Source: an uncultured Aquimarina sp. (GTDB lineage Bacteria; Bacteroidota; Bacteroidia; Flavobacteriales; Flavobacteriaceae). From it: a stretch of DNA of 42,170 nt. The stretch covers positions 1 through 42,170 of the forward strand of contig CALLUJ010000036.1 of the NCBI GenBank assembly GCA_938011245.1, written 5' to 3'. Numbering within the stretch: the stretch's first letter is position 1; each line of letters opens with the position of its first letter. Below are positions 7,711 through 16,093 of this stretch, piece after piece. The notes beneath the pieces were generated by a model, which saw nothing but the letters and a program-made list of their open reading frames with translations, did no database searches and was not told the DNA's origin. Both the position numbers and the translations under genes were made by a program.

Positions 7711-10230
7711 CTATTCATTAGCTAGAAATTTTTCTAACTCTACTAAATCAGGAATTAACACTTGGCGAGCTTTACTTCCTTCAAAAGGACCTACAATACC
7801 AGCAGCTTCGAGTTGATCTATAATTCGTCCAGCGCGATTATATCCTAATTTTAGTTTTCGTTGTAATAAAGAAGCTGATCCTTGTTGGGCAGTAACAATA
7901 ACTTCTGCAGCTTCTTTAAATAACTTATCTCTTTCACTAATATCATTATCAAGAGTTGTGCCACCTTCTTCTCCAACATATTCTGGAAGTAAATGGGCAT
8001 CAGGAAAAGCCTTTTGTGCTCCAATGTAATCTGTAATTTTTTCTACTTCGGGAGTATCTACAAAGGCACACTGTACTCTTACAAGATTGTTTCCATTAGT
8101 GTATAACATATCTCCTCTACCAATTAATTGATCGGCTCCACCAGCGTCTAAAATGGTTCTAGAATCTATTTTGGACATTACCCTAAAAGCGAGTCTAGCA
8201 GGGAAGTTAGCTTTAATCATACCAGTAATTACATTTACAGACGGGCGTTGGGTAGCAATAATTAAATGAATTCCAATAGCTCTAGCTAATTGTGCTAACC
8301 GGGCTATAGGAGTTTCTACTTCTTTACCAGCAGTCATTATTAAATCGGCAAATTCGTCAATAACCAATACAATGTATGGAAGGAAGCGGTGTCCGTTTTC
8401 AGGATTTAATTTTCGTTGTTTAAATTTAGTATTGTATTCTTTTAAGTTACGAACAAAAGCATTTTTTAATAATTCGTAACGAGCATCCATTTCAAGGCAT
8501 AAGGAATTTAAGGTATTTATTACTTTTGCATTATCAGTAATGATAGCTTCTTCCGAATCGGGTAATTTTGCTAAAAAGTGACGCTCAATTTTATTAAATA
8601 AAGTAAGTTCAACCTTTTTTGGATCTACTAAAACAAATTTTACTTCTGCAGGGTGTTTTTTGTATAACAAAGATGTTAATATAGCATTTAACCCTACCGA
8701 TTTACCTTGCCCCGTAGCTCCGGCCATAAGTAAATGTGGCATTTTGGCTAAATCGACTACAAAGGTTTCGTTAGAAATGGTTTTTCCAAAAGAAATAGGA
8801 AGTTCCATTTCTGCATTTTGAAATTTAGATGCTGCAATAGCAGTTCGCATAGAAACTATGGTAGACTTTTTGTTTGGGACTTCAATCCCTATAGTACCTT
8901 TTCCTGGAATAGGAGCAATAATTCTTATTCCAAGAGCAGCTAAGGATAAAGCAATGTCGTCTTCTAAATTTTTAATTTTAGAAATTCGAATTCCAGCTTC
9001 TGGGATAATTTCGTATAGAGTTACCGTAGGACCAACGGTAGCCTTAATATGTGATATTCCTATTTTGTAGTTTTTTAATGTATTTACAATCCTATCTTTA
9101 TTTTCTTCTAACTCTTCTTGATCTATAGTAATACTGTTTTGACCGTTAGTATAATCCTTAAGTAAATCAAGGATTGGAAATTTGTAGTTTCCTAATTCTA
9201 ATGTAGGGTCAAATTCTCCAAAATTCTCTACTAATTGTTTACTTAGAGTACTAATATCTTCGTTATGGGAATCTTCTACTTGAATATCTAAAGCAACTTT
9301 TTCGTCATGAGAATCTTCCACTTGGATGTCTAAAGTAACTTCTTCATCCTCTTCTTCTTTAGCAATTTCAACTTCTAAGGCGGTATTATTAGAAAAAGAA
9401 GTTTTCTTTTCTTCTTTATTTGTTATTTCTGTTTCTAAGGGAACTTCATTTAATATAGGTTCGTTTATTGGAGTTTCTATATCCGATTCAGAAAGAGTAT
9501 TTTTTACAGGAACAAAATCTTCGATACCTACTTTTTCTTGAAATTTAGAGACTGGGGTAGGAGGTGTTGTACTTTCTTCAACATCGGTAATTTCTTTAAT
9601 ATCTTCGGTAACTTTTTGTTTAGTTTTGGCAAAATAAGTACTAACCTTTTCGGGAGTCATATTTAGTCTAATTACAAAATAGAATAAGGCTAAAAAGATT
9701 AATATAAGTACCGTGCCAATTTTACCAATATAATCTTGGAACAAATCATTCATTTCAAAACCAACGATTCCCGATAATAGTCCGTAGAATTTATGAAAAA
9801 ACCCAAAAAATAAAGAGCAAAATAACATAATATATAAACCCCAAAACCATCGACTTTTTAAGTATCGCTTGCCATAGTCTAGAAAATAACTAATTCCGGA
9901 AAGAAACAATAAAAAAGGAATTATTAATGATGCAATTCCAAACCCTTTAAAAACTAGAGTGTGACCTATAAAGGTTCCAAAGGATTGTAGTAGATTTTTG
10001 TGCGATGCATTGCGTGTAAAGGATCCATATTCACTTTGATCTGTTTGCCATGTAAAAAAGTAGGAGCTTATAGATATTAAAATCATTAAGCTTAACGTAA
10101 TAAAAAAACCACCTATTACTAAACGTTGTTTTGGGCTTAATTTAAAATTAAGTTTATAGGATTTTTTAGGTCTATTCTTAGACTCCTTAGTATTAGTAGG
10201 GGTACTATTTGTAGCTTTTTTTCGAGCCAT
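7711..10230 (-). CDS. ftsK: DNA translocase FtsK
   Basis: Septal DNA pump that clears the chromosome terminus and activates XerCD at dif. N-terminal membrane segments lie within about residues 35-190. An acidic variable linker (about 205-335) follows, then the alpha-beta motor with Walker A GATGQGKSVGLN near 502 and Walker B VLVIDEFADL near 620. The C-terminal winged-helix gamma domain (LLQRKLKLGYNRAGRIIDQL) recognises KOPS-type polarity sequences. The length of 839 residues is normal for Bacteroidota. The linker contains a 42-bp tandem duplication, annotated separately. It begins 52 bp after menB on the same strand. Confidence 0.96.
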   Translation of the reverse strand: MARKKATNSTPTNTKESKNRPKKSYKLNFKLSPKQRLVIGGFFITLSLMILISISSYFFTWQTDQSEYGSFTRNASHKNLLQSFGTFIGHTLVFKGFGIASLIIPFLLFLSGISYFLDYGKRYLKSRWFWGLYIMLFCSLFFGFFHKFYGLLSGIVGFEMNDLFQDYIGKIGTVLILIFLALFYFVIRLNMTPEKVSTYFAKTKQKVTEDIKEITDVEESTTPPTPVSKFQEKVGIEDFVPVKNTLSESDIETPINEPILNEVPLETEITNKEEKKTSFSNNTALEVEIAKEEEDEEVTLDIQVEDSHDEKVALDIQVEDSHNEDISTLSKQLVENFGEFDPTLELGNYKFPILDLLKDYTNGQNSITIDQEELEENKDRIVNTLKNYKIGISHIKATVGPTVTLYEIIPEAGIRISKIKNLEDDIALSLAALGIRIIAPIPGKGTIGIEVPNKKSTIVSMRTAIAASKFQNAEMELPISFGKTISNETFVVDLAKMPHLLMAGATGQGKSVGLNAILTSLLYKKHPAEVKFVLVDPKKVELTLFNKIERHFLAKLPDSEEAIITDNAKVINTLNSLCLEMDARYELLKNAFVRNLKEYNTKFKQRKLNPENGHRFLPYIVLVIDEFADLIMTAGKEVETPIARLAQLARAIGIHLIIATQRPSVNVITGMIKANFPARLAFRVMSKIDSRTILDAGGADQLIGRGDMLYTNGNNLVRVQCAFVDTPEVEKITDYIGAQKAFPDAHLLPEYVGEEGGTTLDNDISERDKLFKEAAEVIVTAQQGSASLLQRKLKLGYNRAGRIIDQLEAAGIVGPFEGSKARQVLIPDLVELEKFLANE
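9259..9342 (-). repeat. 42-bp tandem duplication inside the FtsK linker
   Basis: Two adjacent 42-base units encode VTLDIQVEDSHDEK and VALDIQVEDSHNED. The first 39 bases of the units differ at six positions, all transitions, so the copy is fairly recent or constrained. The frame is kept and the repeat lies in the acidic linker between membrane and motor domains, where length variation is tolerated. Confidence 0.9.
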
Positions 10231-10282
10231 TAAGTATGTCTTTGTCTAAATTAGTATTATGTGTTTACTTTTAATATAGGGT

Positions 10283-11122
10283 TTACGGTAACCACTTTTT
10301 AATAAAGTTAGGTTTTCTTTTTTCAAGAAAAGCATCTCGTCCTTCTTTGGCTTCATCAGTCATATACGCTAGTCGGGTAGCTTCTCCAGCAAATACTTGT
10401 TGTCCTACCATACCGTCGTCGGTTAAATTCATTGCAAATTTTAACATTTTTATAGAGGTAGGAGATTTTGCTAAAATTTCTTGAGCCCATTCGTAAGCAG
10501 TGCTTTCTAATTCGTTGTGTGGAATTACAGCATTAACCATACCCATTTCATAAGCTTCTTGGGCAGAGTAGTTTCTTCCTAAAAAGAAAATTTCTCGAGC
10601 TTTCTTTTGACCTACCATTTTCGCTAAATAAGCAGAGCCATAACCACCATCAAAACTAGTTACATCGGCATCAGTTTGTTTAAAAATAGCATGTTCCTTA
10701 CTAGCTAAAGTTATGTCGCATACAACGTGTAAGCTATGGCCACCTCCTACAGCCCAGCCTGGGACTACACAAATTACAGCTTTAGGCATAAAACGGATAA
10801 GTCGTTGGACGTCCAAAATATTTAAACGGTGATATCCATCCTCTCCAACATAACCTTGATGTCCTCTTGCTTTTTGATCTCCACCACTACAAAAACTATA
10901 AATACCATCTTTAGAAGATGGACCTTCGGCAGAAAGTAAAACAACACCTATGGAAGTGTCTTCTTGTGCATCTTGAAAAGCAATTAATAATTCGCTGGTA
11001 GTTTTTGGGCGAAAAGCGTTTCTAACATCGGGTCTATTAAAAGCAATACGAGCTACTCCTTCGCATTTTTTGTAAGTAATATCTTCAAATTTTTTAGCTG
11101 TTTTCCAATTGATAGTGTTCAT
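10283..11122 (-). CDS. menB: 1,4-dihydroxy-2-naphthoyl-CoA synthase
   Basis: Crotonase-fold enzyme that closes the second ring of menaquinone from o-succinylbenzoyl-CoA. Visible hallmarks are CSGGDQKARG at 78-87, PGWAVGGGHSLHVVCD at 121-136 (oxyanion hole) and QTDADVTSFDGGYGSAYLA at 149-167. Asp151 occupies the position that separates the two known MenB classes. Bicarbonate-dependent enzymes such as E. coli have Gly there, while the mycobacterial type has an Asp that replaces the cofactor. This one is therefore predicted to be bicarbonate-independent. Length (279) and the C-terminal block EATRLAYMTDEAKEGRDAFL also match the second class. Menaquinone is the usual quinone of Bacteroidota. Confidence 0.96.
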   Translation of the reverse strand: MNTINWKTAKKFEDITYKKCEGVARIAFNRPDVRNAFRPKTTSELLIAFQDAQEDTSIGVVLLSAEGPSSKDGIYSFCSGGDQKARGHQGYVGEDGYHRLNILDVQRLIRFMPKAVICVVPGWAVGGGHSLHVVCDITLASKEHAIFKQTDADVTSFDGGYGSAYLAKMVGQKKAREIFFLGRNYSAQEAYEMGMVNAVIPHNELESTAYEWAQEILAKSPTSIKMLKFAMNLTDDGMVGQQVFAGEATRLAYMTDEAKEGRDAFLEKRKPNFIKKWLP

Positions 11123-11233
11123 TAAGACGTAACTTTATTTTCAAAAATAGACTATTTCTAAGCATTGCCCAAGTTTTTACAGTATGCTTAAAAATAGAGA
11201 GTTTTAAACTCTAATAAAAATACAAGAATGCAT

Positions 11234-11245
11234 TACATTTGTAAT
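11234..11245 (+). promoter_or_regulatory. Probable promoter -7 box embedded in a palindrome
   Basis: TACATTTG (11234-11241) fits the Bacteroidota -7 consensus TAnnTTTG. It overlaps the inverted repeat ATTACA-tt-TGTAAT (11232-11245), so a dimeric regulator bound there would block the promoter. A second short palindrome, AGAGTTT-T-AAACTCT, lies 20 bp upstream (11198-11212). No clear -33 TTG is visible. It would serve the gene starting at 11307. Confidence 0.45.
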
Positions 11246-11306
11246 TAGATGTATTTTCCTTATTAAGGAATAAATACTATAATATTAATTACAAACTATA
11301 CTTATT

Positions 11307-11684
11307 TTGGAAAGTAACAAAGCCCAAAAATTGGTGGATAAAATCTTAAGCGATTTAGACCATGCTGGAATTATCATTAATACTGTAGTAGAAGATCTTA
11401 AAAATCTTCGTGAGTTCGCTAAAAAAGAACAAAACCCATTGGCTATTAAAGTTTTGCGTTTAACCTACGAATACATAGAACAAAACGAAACTTTCGATAT
11501 TAATATTCCAGATGACGAACCTATAGAAGATGAGAGTGGAGAAACAGTAGGTTTGGTTTCCGAGGATAGTGACCCTAAAGAAAGCTTGTTGTATTTACTG
11601 TCTTTGTTTAAAGATTTAACTAATAAAAATAATATTATAGATCTAAAGGTTTATAGAGATTCTCTTTACGAGGAGTTATATTAA
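11307..11684 (+). CDS. Conserved small acidic protein of unknown function
   Basis: 125 residues, predicted soluble and mostly helical, with an acidic central stretch around residues 70-93 and no signal peptide or membrane segment. I recognise the opening ESNKAQKLVDKILSDLDHAG as a type seen repeatedly in Flavobacteriaceae, but no function is known to me. The start must be TTG: there is no in-frame ATG anywhere near the beginning. It converges on the 62-residue gene at 11763 and shares its terminator. Confidence 0.75.
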   Translation: MESNKAQKLVDKILSDLDHAGIIINTVVEDLKNLREFAKKEQNPLAIKVLRLTYEYIEQNETFDINIPDDEPIEDESGETVGLVSEDSDPKESLLYLLSLFKDLTNKNNIIDLKVYRDSLYEELY

Positions 11685-11704
11685 ATTTATTAAAGCGCAC
11701 ATAA

Positions 11705-11740
11705 AAAAGCCTAAATATTCAATATAGTATTTAGGCTTTT
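11705..11740. terminator. Bidirectional intrinsic terminator
   Basis: A perfect 13-bp stem (AAAAGCCTAAATA / TATTTAGGCTTTT) with a 10-base loop. The A-run on one side and T-run on the other let it work in both directions. It lies between the convergent genes ending at 11684 and 11763. Confidence 0.9.
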
Positions 11741-11762
11741 CTGTGTCTACTTGTACTATCAA

Positions 11763-11951
11763 TTAGTAAGATAAGCAAGGTGCCAATTGGGGGTTTTGTT
11801 TTATTAATTCCATAACATATACTTTTAAATCCTCTATTTCATGTGGAAGTAACAGCTTTAATGCTTTTTGAAATTCCACTGTAAATAAATGTACATCGAA
11901 ACTTACTTTTTCTAATATAGACAAAGTATAATCATACATTGCTCTAGCCAT
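11763..11951 (-). CDS. Conserved 62-residue protein of unknown function
   Basis: Short soluble helical protein with the ordered motif LLPHEIEDLKVYV at 34-46 and a YDYTLSILEKVSFD opening. I recognise it as a small protein recurrent in Flavobacteriaceae (MYxYTxxxLxKVSFD ... LLPHEIExLK), of unknown role. The start is ATG, and codon use matches its neighbours. Its own terminator is the shared hairpin downstream. Confidence 0.75.
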   Translation of the reverse strand: MARAMYDYTLSILEKVSFDVHLFTVEFQKALKLLLPHEIEDLKVYVMELIKQNPQLAPCLSY

Positions 11952-12086
11952 TGTGGGTTTTTATTTAGTGTTAATTGTAAGAATAATACAAGAATTGTGT
12001 TAATTTTATTTTAGTAAAATACCCATTAGGTATATAAATTAAAAACTTAACAACTGTTTGCTTGTTGCAGAAACAATGTTAAAATA

Positions 12087-12542
12087 TTATTTTTTCACTT
12101 TTATAGTCCATTCAAAATCAAATGTAGATACTGTTATTCCATTTTGGTTTTTTCCAGTAGATTGTAACCAAAATGTTTGACCTTCTCCTGTTTTTATAGC
12201 TTTTTCAATACTTTCTTTTACTTTTAAGCCATCTGTGCATAAAAAAGTAATTTTACCTGTAGCCTTTTTCGAAAAAATAGATTTGTTTTGGGCTACTAAC
12301 ATTGAAATTTTAAGATTACTTTTTTTAACATACCACATTACTAATGCTCCTGTAGTTAACTCTGCAGCCATAGCTTGAACAGCAAAGTACATAGATTTAA
12401 AAGGGTTTTGGTTAATCCATTTATGAGTTACCGTTACGGTACATTTTTCGTTGGTAATGTTATGTACACGAACACCCGTCCACCAAGCAGCAGGAAGTTT
12501 TAAAAAAAGGAAACGATTAAGATTTCGGGGTGAAATATCCAT
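12087..12542 (-). CDS. DUF4442 (hotdog-fold, thioesterase-like) protein
   Basis: 151 residues matching the DUF4442 pattern: a WWTGVRV segment near residues 20-26, then NPFKSMYFAVQAMAAELTTGAL at 46-67, the helix of a hotdog fold, followed by long antiparallel strands. Hotdog proteins often hydrolyse acyl-CoA or acyl-ACP thioesters, but DUF4442 members have no agreed substrate. It stands alone on the minus strand with no linked pathway gene, and has no signal peptide, so it is predicted cytoplasmic. Confidence 0.8.
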   Translation of the reverse strand: MDISPRNLNRFLFLKLPAAWWTGVRVHNITNEKCTVTVTHKWINQNPFKSMYFAVQAMAAELTTGALVMWYVKKSNLKISMLVAQNKSIFSKKATGKITFLCTDGLKVKESIEKAIKTGEGQTFWLQSTGKNQNGITVSTFDFEWTIKVKK

Positions 12543-12704
12543 TTTACGACTGTTTTTTTCAAGTTATAAATAAAAAAGATAAATTTAGTATTGTTACAAA
12601 ATCTTTTTTGAATGTTAATAACTATAAAATTTTTTTTACATGTCTTATATGTTTATAAATTAAAAAAAAGCATAAGTTTACTTATCACTATTAAAATATA
12701 AATT

Positions 12705-13568
12705 TTGAAAAAAATAGCATTATTATTAGCAACGTTAATTCCTTTAATTGCTGTTAGCCAATCTAATAGTCAAAAAATTAAAGGAAGTAAAGTAATTGAT
12801 TTGAAAACTTCGGAGGTTGAAGCATTTACAAGTATTGAAATAGAGAATGCTTTTGAAGTGGAGCTTGTTTTGAAGAGTACACATAGTATTATAATAGATG
12901 CTGATGATAATTTGCATGAGCATATAGACGTAAATGTGCTTAATGGTAAGTTAAGAATTAGTACTGATAAAAATTTTGTAAGATATAAACGGCTTTTGAT
13001 AGAAATAGGGGTAGATAAGAATTTAACAAATATTATTGCTAAAGGGAAATCTAAAATATCTACAAAAGACAAACTATTTGCAGAAAAATTAAATATAGAA
13101 ACTTATGGTAGTGCATCGGTTAAAGTGAAGTATCAATCGGAAAATATTTCCTTTTTTGCTAAAGAAAAATCTAAAATTGATGCAGTTGGAGAAGCTAAAA
13201 TAGTATCTGTAAATGTAAATGATTCTGCAGAAATAGAAATAGAATCTGTTTGCGAAAACTTAAGTGCTTCTCAAAATCTTAAAAGTGAATTTACTTTAGA
13301 AGGAAAAGCATCGAGTGCTATTTTTCAAATTACGGACACTAGTTTTTTAAATGCAGCCGAATTTGAAACAGGTACAGTAAATTTATCTATTTCAGGAGCT
13401 TCGGATGCTTATGTAAATACAACAGATAAGTTTGTTTTAGAGGCAATAGGGAAAACGAATACCCATTTATTAGGAAACCCTTTAATAAATGTTAAAACAT
13501 TTAAGGATGAGGCAACGTTACAAAAAACAAATAAAGCTCCAAGTGCGTTTAAAACATTATTAAAGTAG
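12705..13568 (+). CDS. DUF2807 (GIN-domain) secreted beta-helix protein
   Basis: Exported protein of the Bacteroidota head-GIN/DUF2807 family, presumed cell surface or periplasmic. The signal peptide KKIALLLATLIPLIAVSQ begins directly at a TTG codon, which fixes TTG as the start. The domain opens with the conserved FTSIEIENAFEVELVLKS (about 41-58). After it, short strands repeat (NIETYGSASVKVKY, FTLEGKASSAIFQI, VNLSISGASDAYVN), typical of the right-handed beta-helix of the family. The family has been called a putative auto-transporter adhesin head, without experimental proof. Single gene. Confidence 0.88.
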   Translation: MKKIALLLATLIPLIAVSQSNSQKIKGSKVIDLKTSEVEAFTSIEIENAFEVELVLKSTHSIIIDADDNLHEHIDVNVLNGKLRISTDKNFVRYKRLLIEIGVDKNLTNIIAKGKSKISTKDKLFAEKLNIETYGSASVKVKYQSENISFFAKEKSKIDAVGEAKIVSVNVNDSAEIEIESVCENLSASQNLKSEFTLEGKASSAIFQITDTSFLNAAEFETGTVNLSISGASDAYVNTTDKFVLEAIGKTNTHLLGNPLINVKTFKDEATLQKTNKAPSAFKTLLK

Positions 13569-13726
13569 TTTAGCATCATTTTTGCGGTATTACATTAAAT
13601 AAGAAAGGATTTTTTTGATTATAGTAAAAAAACTATATGTTGATTACTGTGTTGAAAAGATTGATTATGGAAGTGATAATCAAGATAATTTTCTTGTAAA
13701 TTTATAAAGACAAACTCTCGGAAGGT

Positions 13727-15118
13727 ATGCAGTTAGGACACTACGATAATAATGATAATTTTGCTTTAGAGAAATATGAAGCAATGCTAAAGTCTAATCG
13801 AGTGCTTTTTTTTGATTCGAGTGAGTTTGAATATATAATACATCATTATATAGATCATGGTATGATTCATAAAGCAAAAAAAGCTATTATTATGAGTCTT
13901 TCTCAGCATCCAGATGTAATTTCCTTACGGTTATTAAAAGTAGAAGTACTTATTTTTGAAGATCAGTTAGAAAAGGCAGAAATGTTATTATCGGAAATAC
14001 AGGAAATTGATGCTGAAAATGATGAAACGATGATTCAACAAGCTTCCATTTTTTCAAAACAAGGAAAACATAATAAAGCAATAAAGCAGCTTCAAAAAGC
14101 ATTATATTTTACAGAAAACCCAGCAGATATTCATGCTTTACTAGGAATGGAATATTTGTTTATAGACGATTTTAAAAACGCTAAGGATCAATTTGAAAAA
14201 TGTTTAATTTTAGATCCTAAAGATTATTCGGCACTATATAATAGTATAAATTGTTATGTATATTTAGACGATACAGAAGGTGCTATAGATTTTTTGAATC
14301 GATATTTAGATGAGAATCCATATTCAGAAATAGCTTGGCATCAGTTGGGATTACAATACGTGTATTTAGAAGATTATAAAAAAGCGATTGCTGCATTTGA
14401 TTTTGCTATAATTAGTGATGATACTTTTGTTGGCGCTTATATAGAAAAAGCTAAATCTTTAGAAAAATTAAAACAATATCATGAAGCTATAGAATTGTTT
14501 ACGCTTACCTTGTCTATTGACGACCCTACGGCTTATGCATTATTGCGAATAGGGAAGTGCTATGAAAAATTGGGAAAAAAAGATTTAGCATTGTTTAATT
14601 ATAACGAAGCCGTTACGGAAGATCCTTTACTGGATAAAGGATGGCTTGCTATAACGGATTTTTACAAAAAAACAAAAGAATATCAAAAAGCATTACAATT
14701 TATTAATAAAGCTATTGAAATTGATGGAGAGAATTCCGATTATTGGAAACGATACGCTAAAATTAATAATATCTTAGGCTTTTATGAAGAGTCGGAAAGA
14801 GGATTTCGTAAATCGATAGAAGAAGGGGATGCTTCGTTGCAAAACTGGTTAGATAGAGCAGATATTTTAAGAGTATTAGGCGAAACAGACGCTACTATTA
14901 TTTGTTTAGAGCAAGGACTAGAGTTTTATTCAGATAATGCTGAAATTTTATATAGATTGGCAGGTATTTTTTATGAGTCAAAATTAATAGATAAAGCAGA
15001 AAACTGTTTACACTCTGCATTAAAACAAGACCCCGAATTTAGTATAATACTAGAAGAGCTATTTCCTAAAGTGTATCAAAAAAAGCATATAAAACTTATT
15101 TGTGCTTCATACCAGTAA
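13727..15118 (+). CDS. Tetratricopeptide-repeat protein
   Basis: 463 residues made almost entirely of TPR units, roughly eleven to twelve. Typical pairs include NKAIKQLQKALYFTENPADI, DYKKAIAAFDFAIISDD and EYQKALQFINKAIEIDGENS. There is no signal peptide or membrane segment, so it is probably a cytoplasmic scaffold. It lies directly upstream of the DUF368 pair, but a separate promoter precedes that pair. Partner proteins cannot be told from sequence. Confidence 0.88.
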   Translation: MQLGHYDNNDNFALEKYEAMLKSNRVLFFDSSEFEYIIHHYIDHGMIHKAKKAIIMSLSQHPDVISLRLLKVEVLIFEDQLEKAEMLLSEIQEIDAENDETMIQQASIFSKQGKHNKAIKQLQKALYFTENPADIHALLGMEYLFIDDFKNAKDQFEKCLILDPKDYSALYNSINCYVYLDDTEGAIDFLNRYLDENPYSEIAWHQLGLQYVYLEDYKKAIAAFDFAIISDDTFVGAYIEKAKSLEKLKQYHEAIELFTLTLSIDDPTAYALLRIGKCYEKLGKKDLALFNYNEAVTEDPLLDKGWLAITDFYKKTKEYQKALQFINKAIEIDGENSDYWKRYAKINNILGFYEESERGFRKSIEEGDASLQNWLDRADILRVLGETDATIICLEQGLEFYSDNAEILYRLAGIFYESKLIDKAENCLHSALKQDPEFSIILEELFPKVYQKKHIKLICASYQ

Positions 15119-15124
15119 ATAATT

Positions 15125-15153
15125 TTGTACTCCTAATATTTTAGTTAGCTTTG
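15125..15153 (+). promoter_or_regulatory. Promoter of the DUF368 pair
   Basis: TTG (15125-15127), 18 bases, then TAGCTTTG (15146-15153): a full match to the Bacteroidota pattern TTG-N17-23-TAnnTTTG. Transcription should start near 15160, about 13 bases before the ATG at 15173. Confidence 0.75.
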
Positions 15154-15172
15154 AATAACTATTATATTGTAA

Positions 15173-16093
15173 ATGCAACGTACATTAAAAGATTATTTTG
15201 TTTTATTGATAAAGGGTATGGCTATGGGGGCTGCCGATGTAGTACCTGGAGTTTCTGGAGGTACTATAGCCTTAATATCTGGAATATATCAAGAGTTGAT
15301 TGAAACTATTTCAAATTTAAATATTGGATTAATAAAACTTTGGAAAAAGGAAGGGTTTAAGACCTTTTGGCACACATCAAACGCTAATTTTTTATTAGCC
15401 ATTGTAGGCGGTATATTTATTAGTGCTTTAAGTTTAATGAATTTAATGCATTACCTTTTAGAAAGCCACCCTATACAAGTTTGGGCTTTTTTCTTTGGTT
15501 TAGTTATGGCAAGTGTGTTTTTTATAGGAAAACAAGTGAGAAAATGGACAACATTTTCGGTAATCCTGTTAATGTGTAGTGCTTTTGCAGCTTATTTTAT
15601 AACCAGCTTAAATACCTTTGGTAGTTCAAACAGCCTACTGTTTTTATTTATATCTGGAGCTATAGCTATATGTGCTATGATACTCCCAGGGATATCAGGC
15701 TCTTTTATTTTGGTTTTATTAGGGTCTTATGCAACTATTAGTACAGCAATTCATAATTTAGAATTAAAGAAAATTTTAGTGTTTATGATAGGATGTGCTA
15801 TAGGATTACTTTCTTTTTCAAAGCTATTAAAATGGCTCTTTTTAAAGTTTAGAAACGAAACATTAGTTATTTTAACAGGTTTTGTATTAGGATCTTTAAA
15901 TAAAATATGGCCTTGGAAGAAAGTTTTAGAATCTGTTGAAATAAACAATAAAATACATATAATTAAAGATGCGTCTGTATTACCTTCTCATTTTCAGGGA
16001 GAACCTTATGTAATGTGGGCTATCATCTTTTCATTATTAGGGTTTTGTTTCATATTTGGTTTAGAAAAGTTCGCCACTAAAGATAATGAGTAG
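15173..16093 (+). CDS. DUF368 membrane protein (polyprenyl-phosphate transporter family), copy 1
   Basis: Multi-pass inner-membrane protein of 306 residues with the two family signature loops: GAADVVPGVSGGTIAL near the N-terminus (about 19-34) and ILPGISGSFILVLLGSY near 170. The inverted-repeat look of these loops (PGVSGG / PGISGS) is typical. DUF368 proteins (PopT) were shown in recent work to recycle undecaprenyl phosphate across the membrane, supporting peptidoglycan and other envelope glycans. The stop overlaps the start of the second copy by 8 bp, so the two are translationally coupled. Confidence 0.92.
   Translation: MQRTLKDYFVLLIKGMAMGAADVVPGVSGGTIALISGIYQELIETISNLNIGLIKLWKKEGFKTFWHTSNANFLLAIVGGIFISALSLMNLMHYLLESHPIQVWAFFFGLVMASVFFIGKQVRKWTTFSVILLMCSAFAAYFITSLNTFGSSNSLLFLFISGAIAICAMILPGISGSFILVLLGSYATISTAIHNLELKKILVFMIGCAIGLLSFSKLLKWLFLKFRNETLVILTGFVLGSLNKIWPWKKVLESVEINNKIHIIKDASVLPSHFQGEPYVMWAIIFSLLGFCFIFGLEKFATKDNE

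Noticed and set aside
12770-13072. 100-codon minus-strand frame inside the DUF2807 gene
   Set aside because: It lies wholly within a gene with a clear signal peptide and domain on the other strand.
13716-13726. GGAAGG just before the TPR gene ATG as a Shine-Dalgarno site
   Set aside because: It lies only two to three bases from the ATG, too close to work, and Bacteroidota seldom use such sites.
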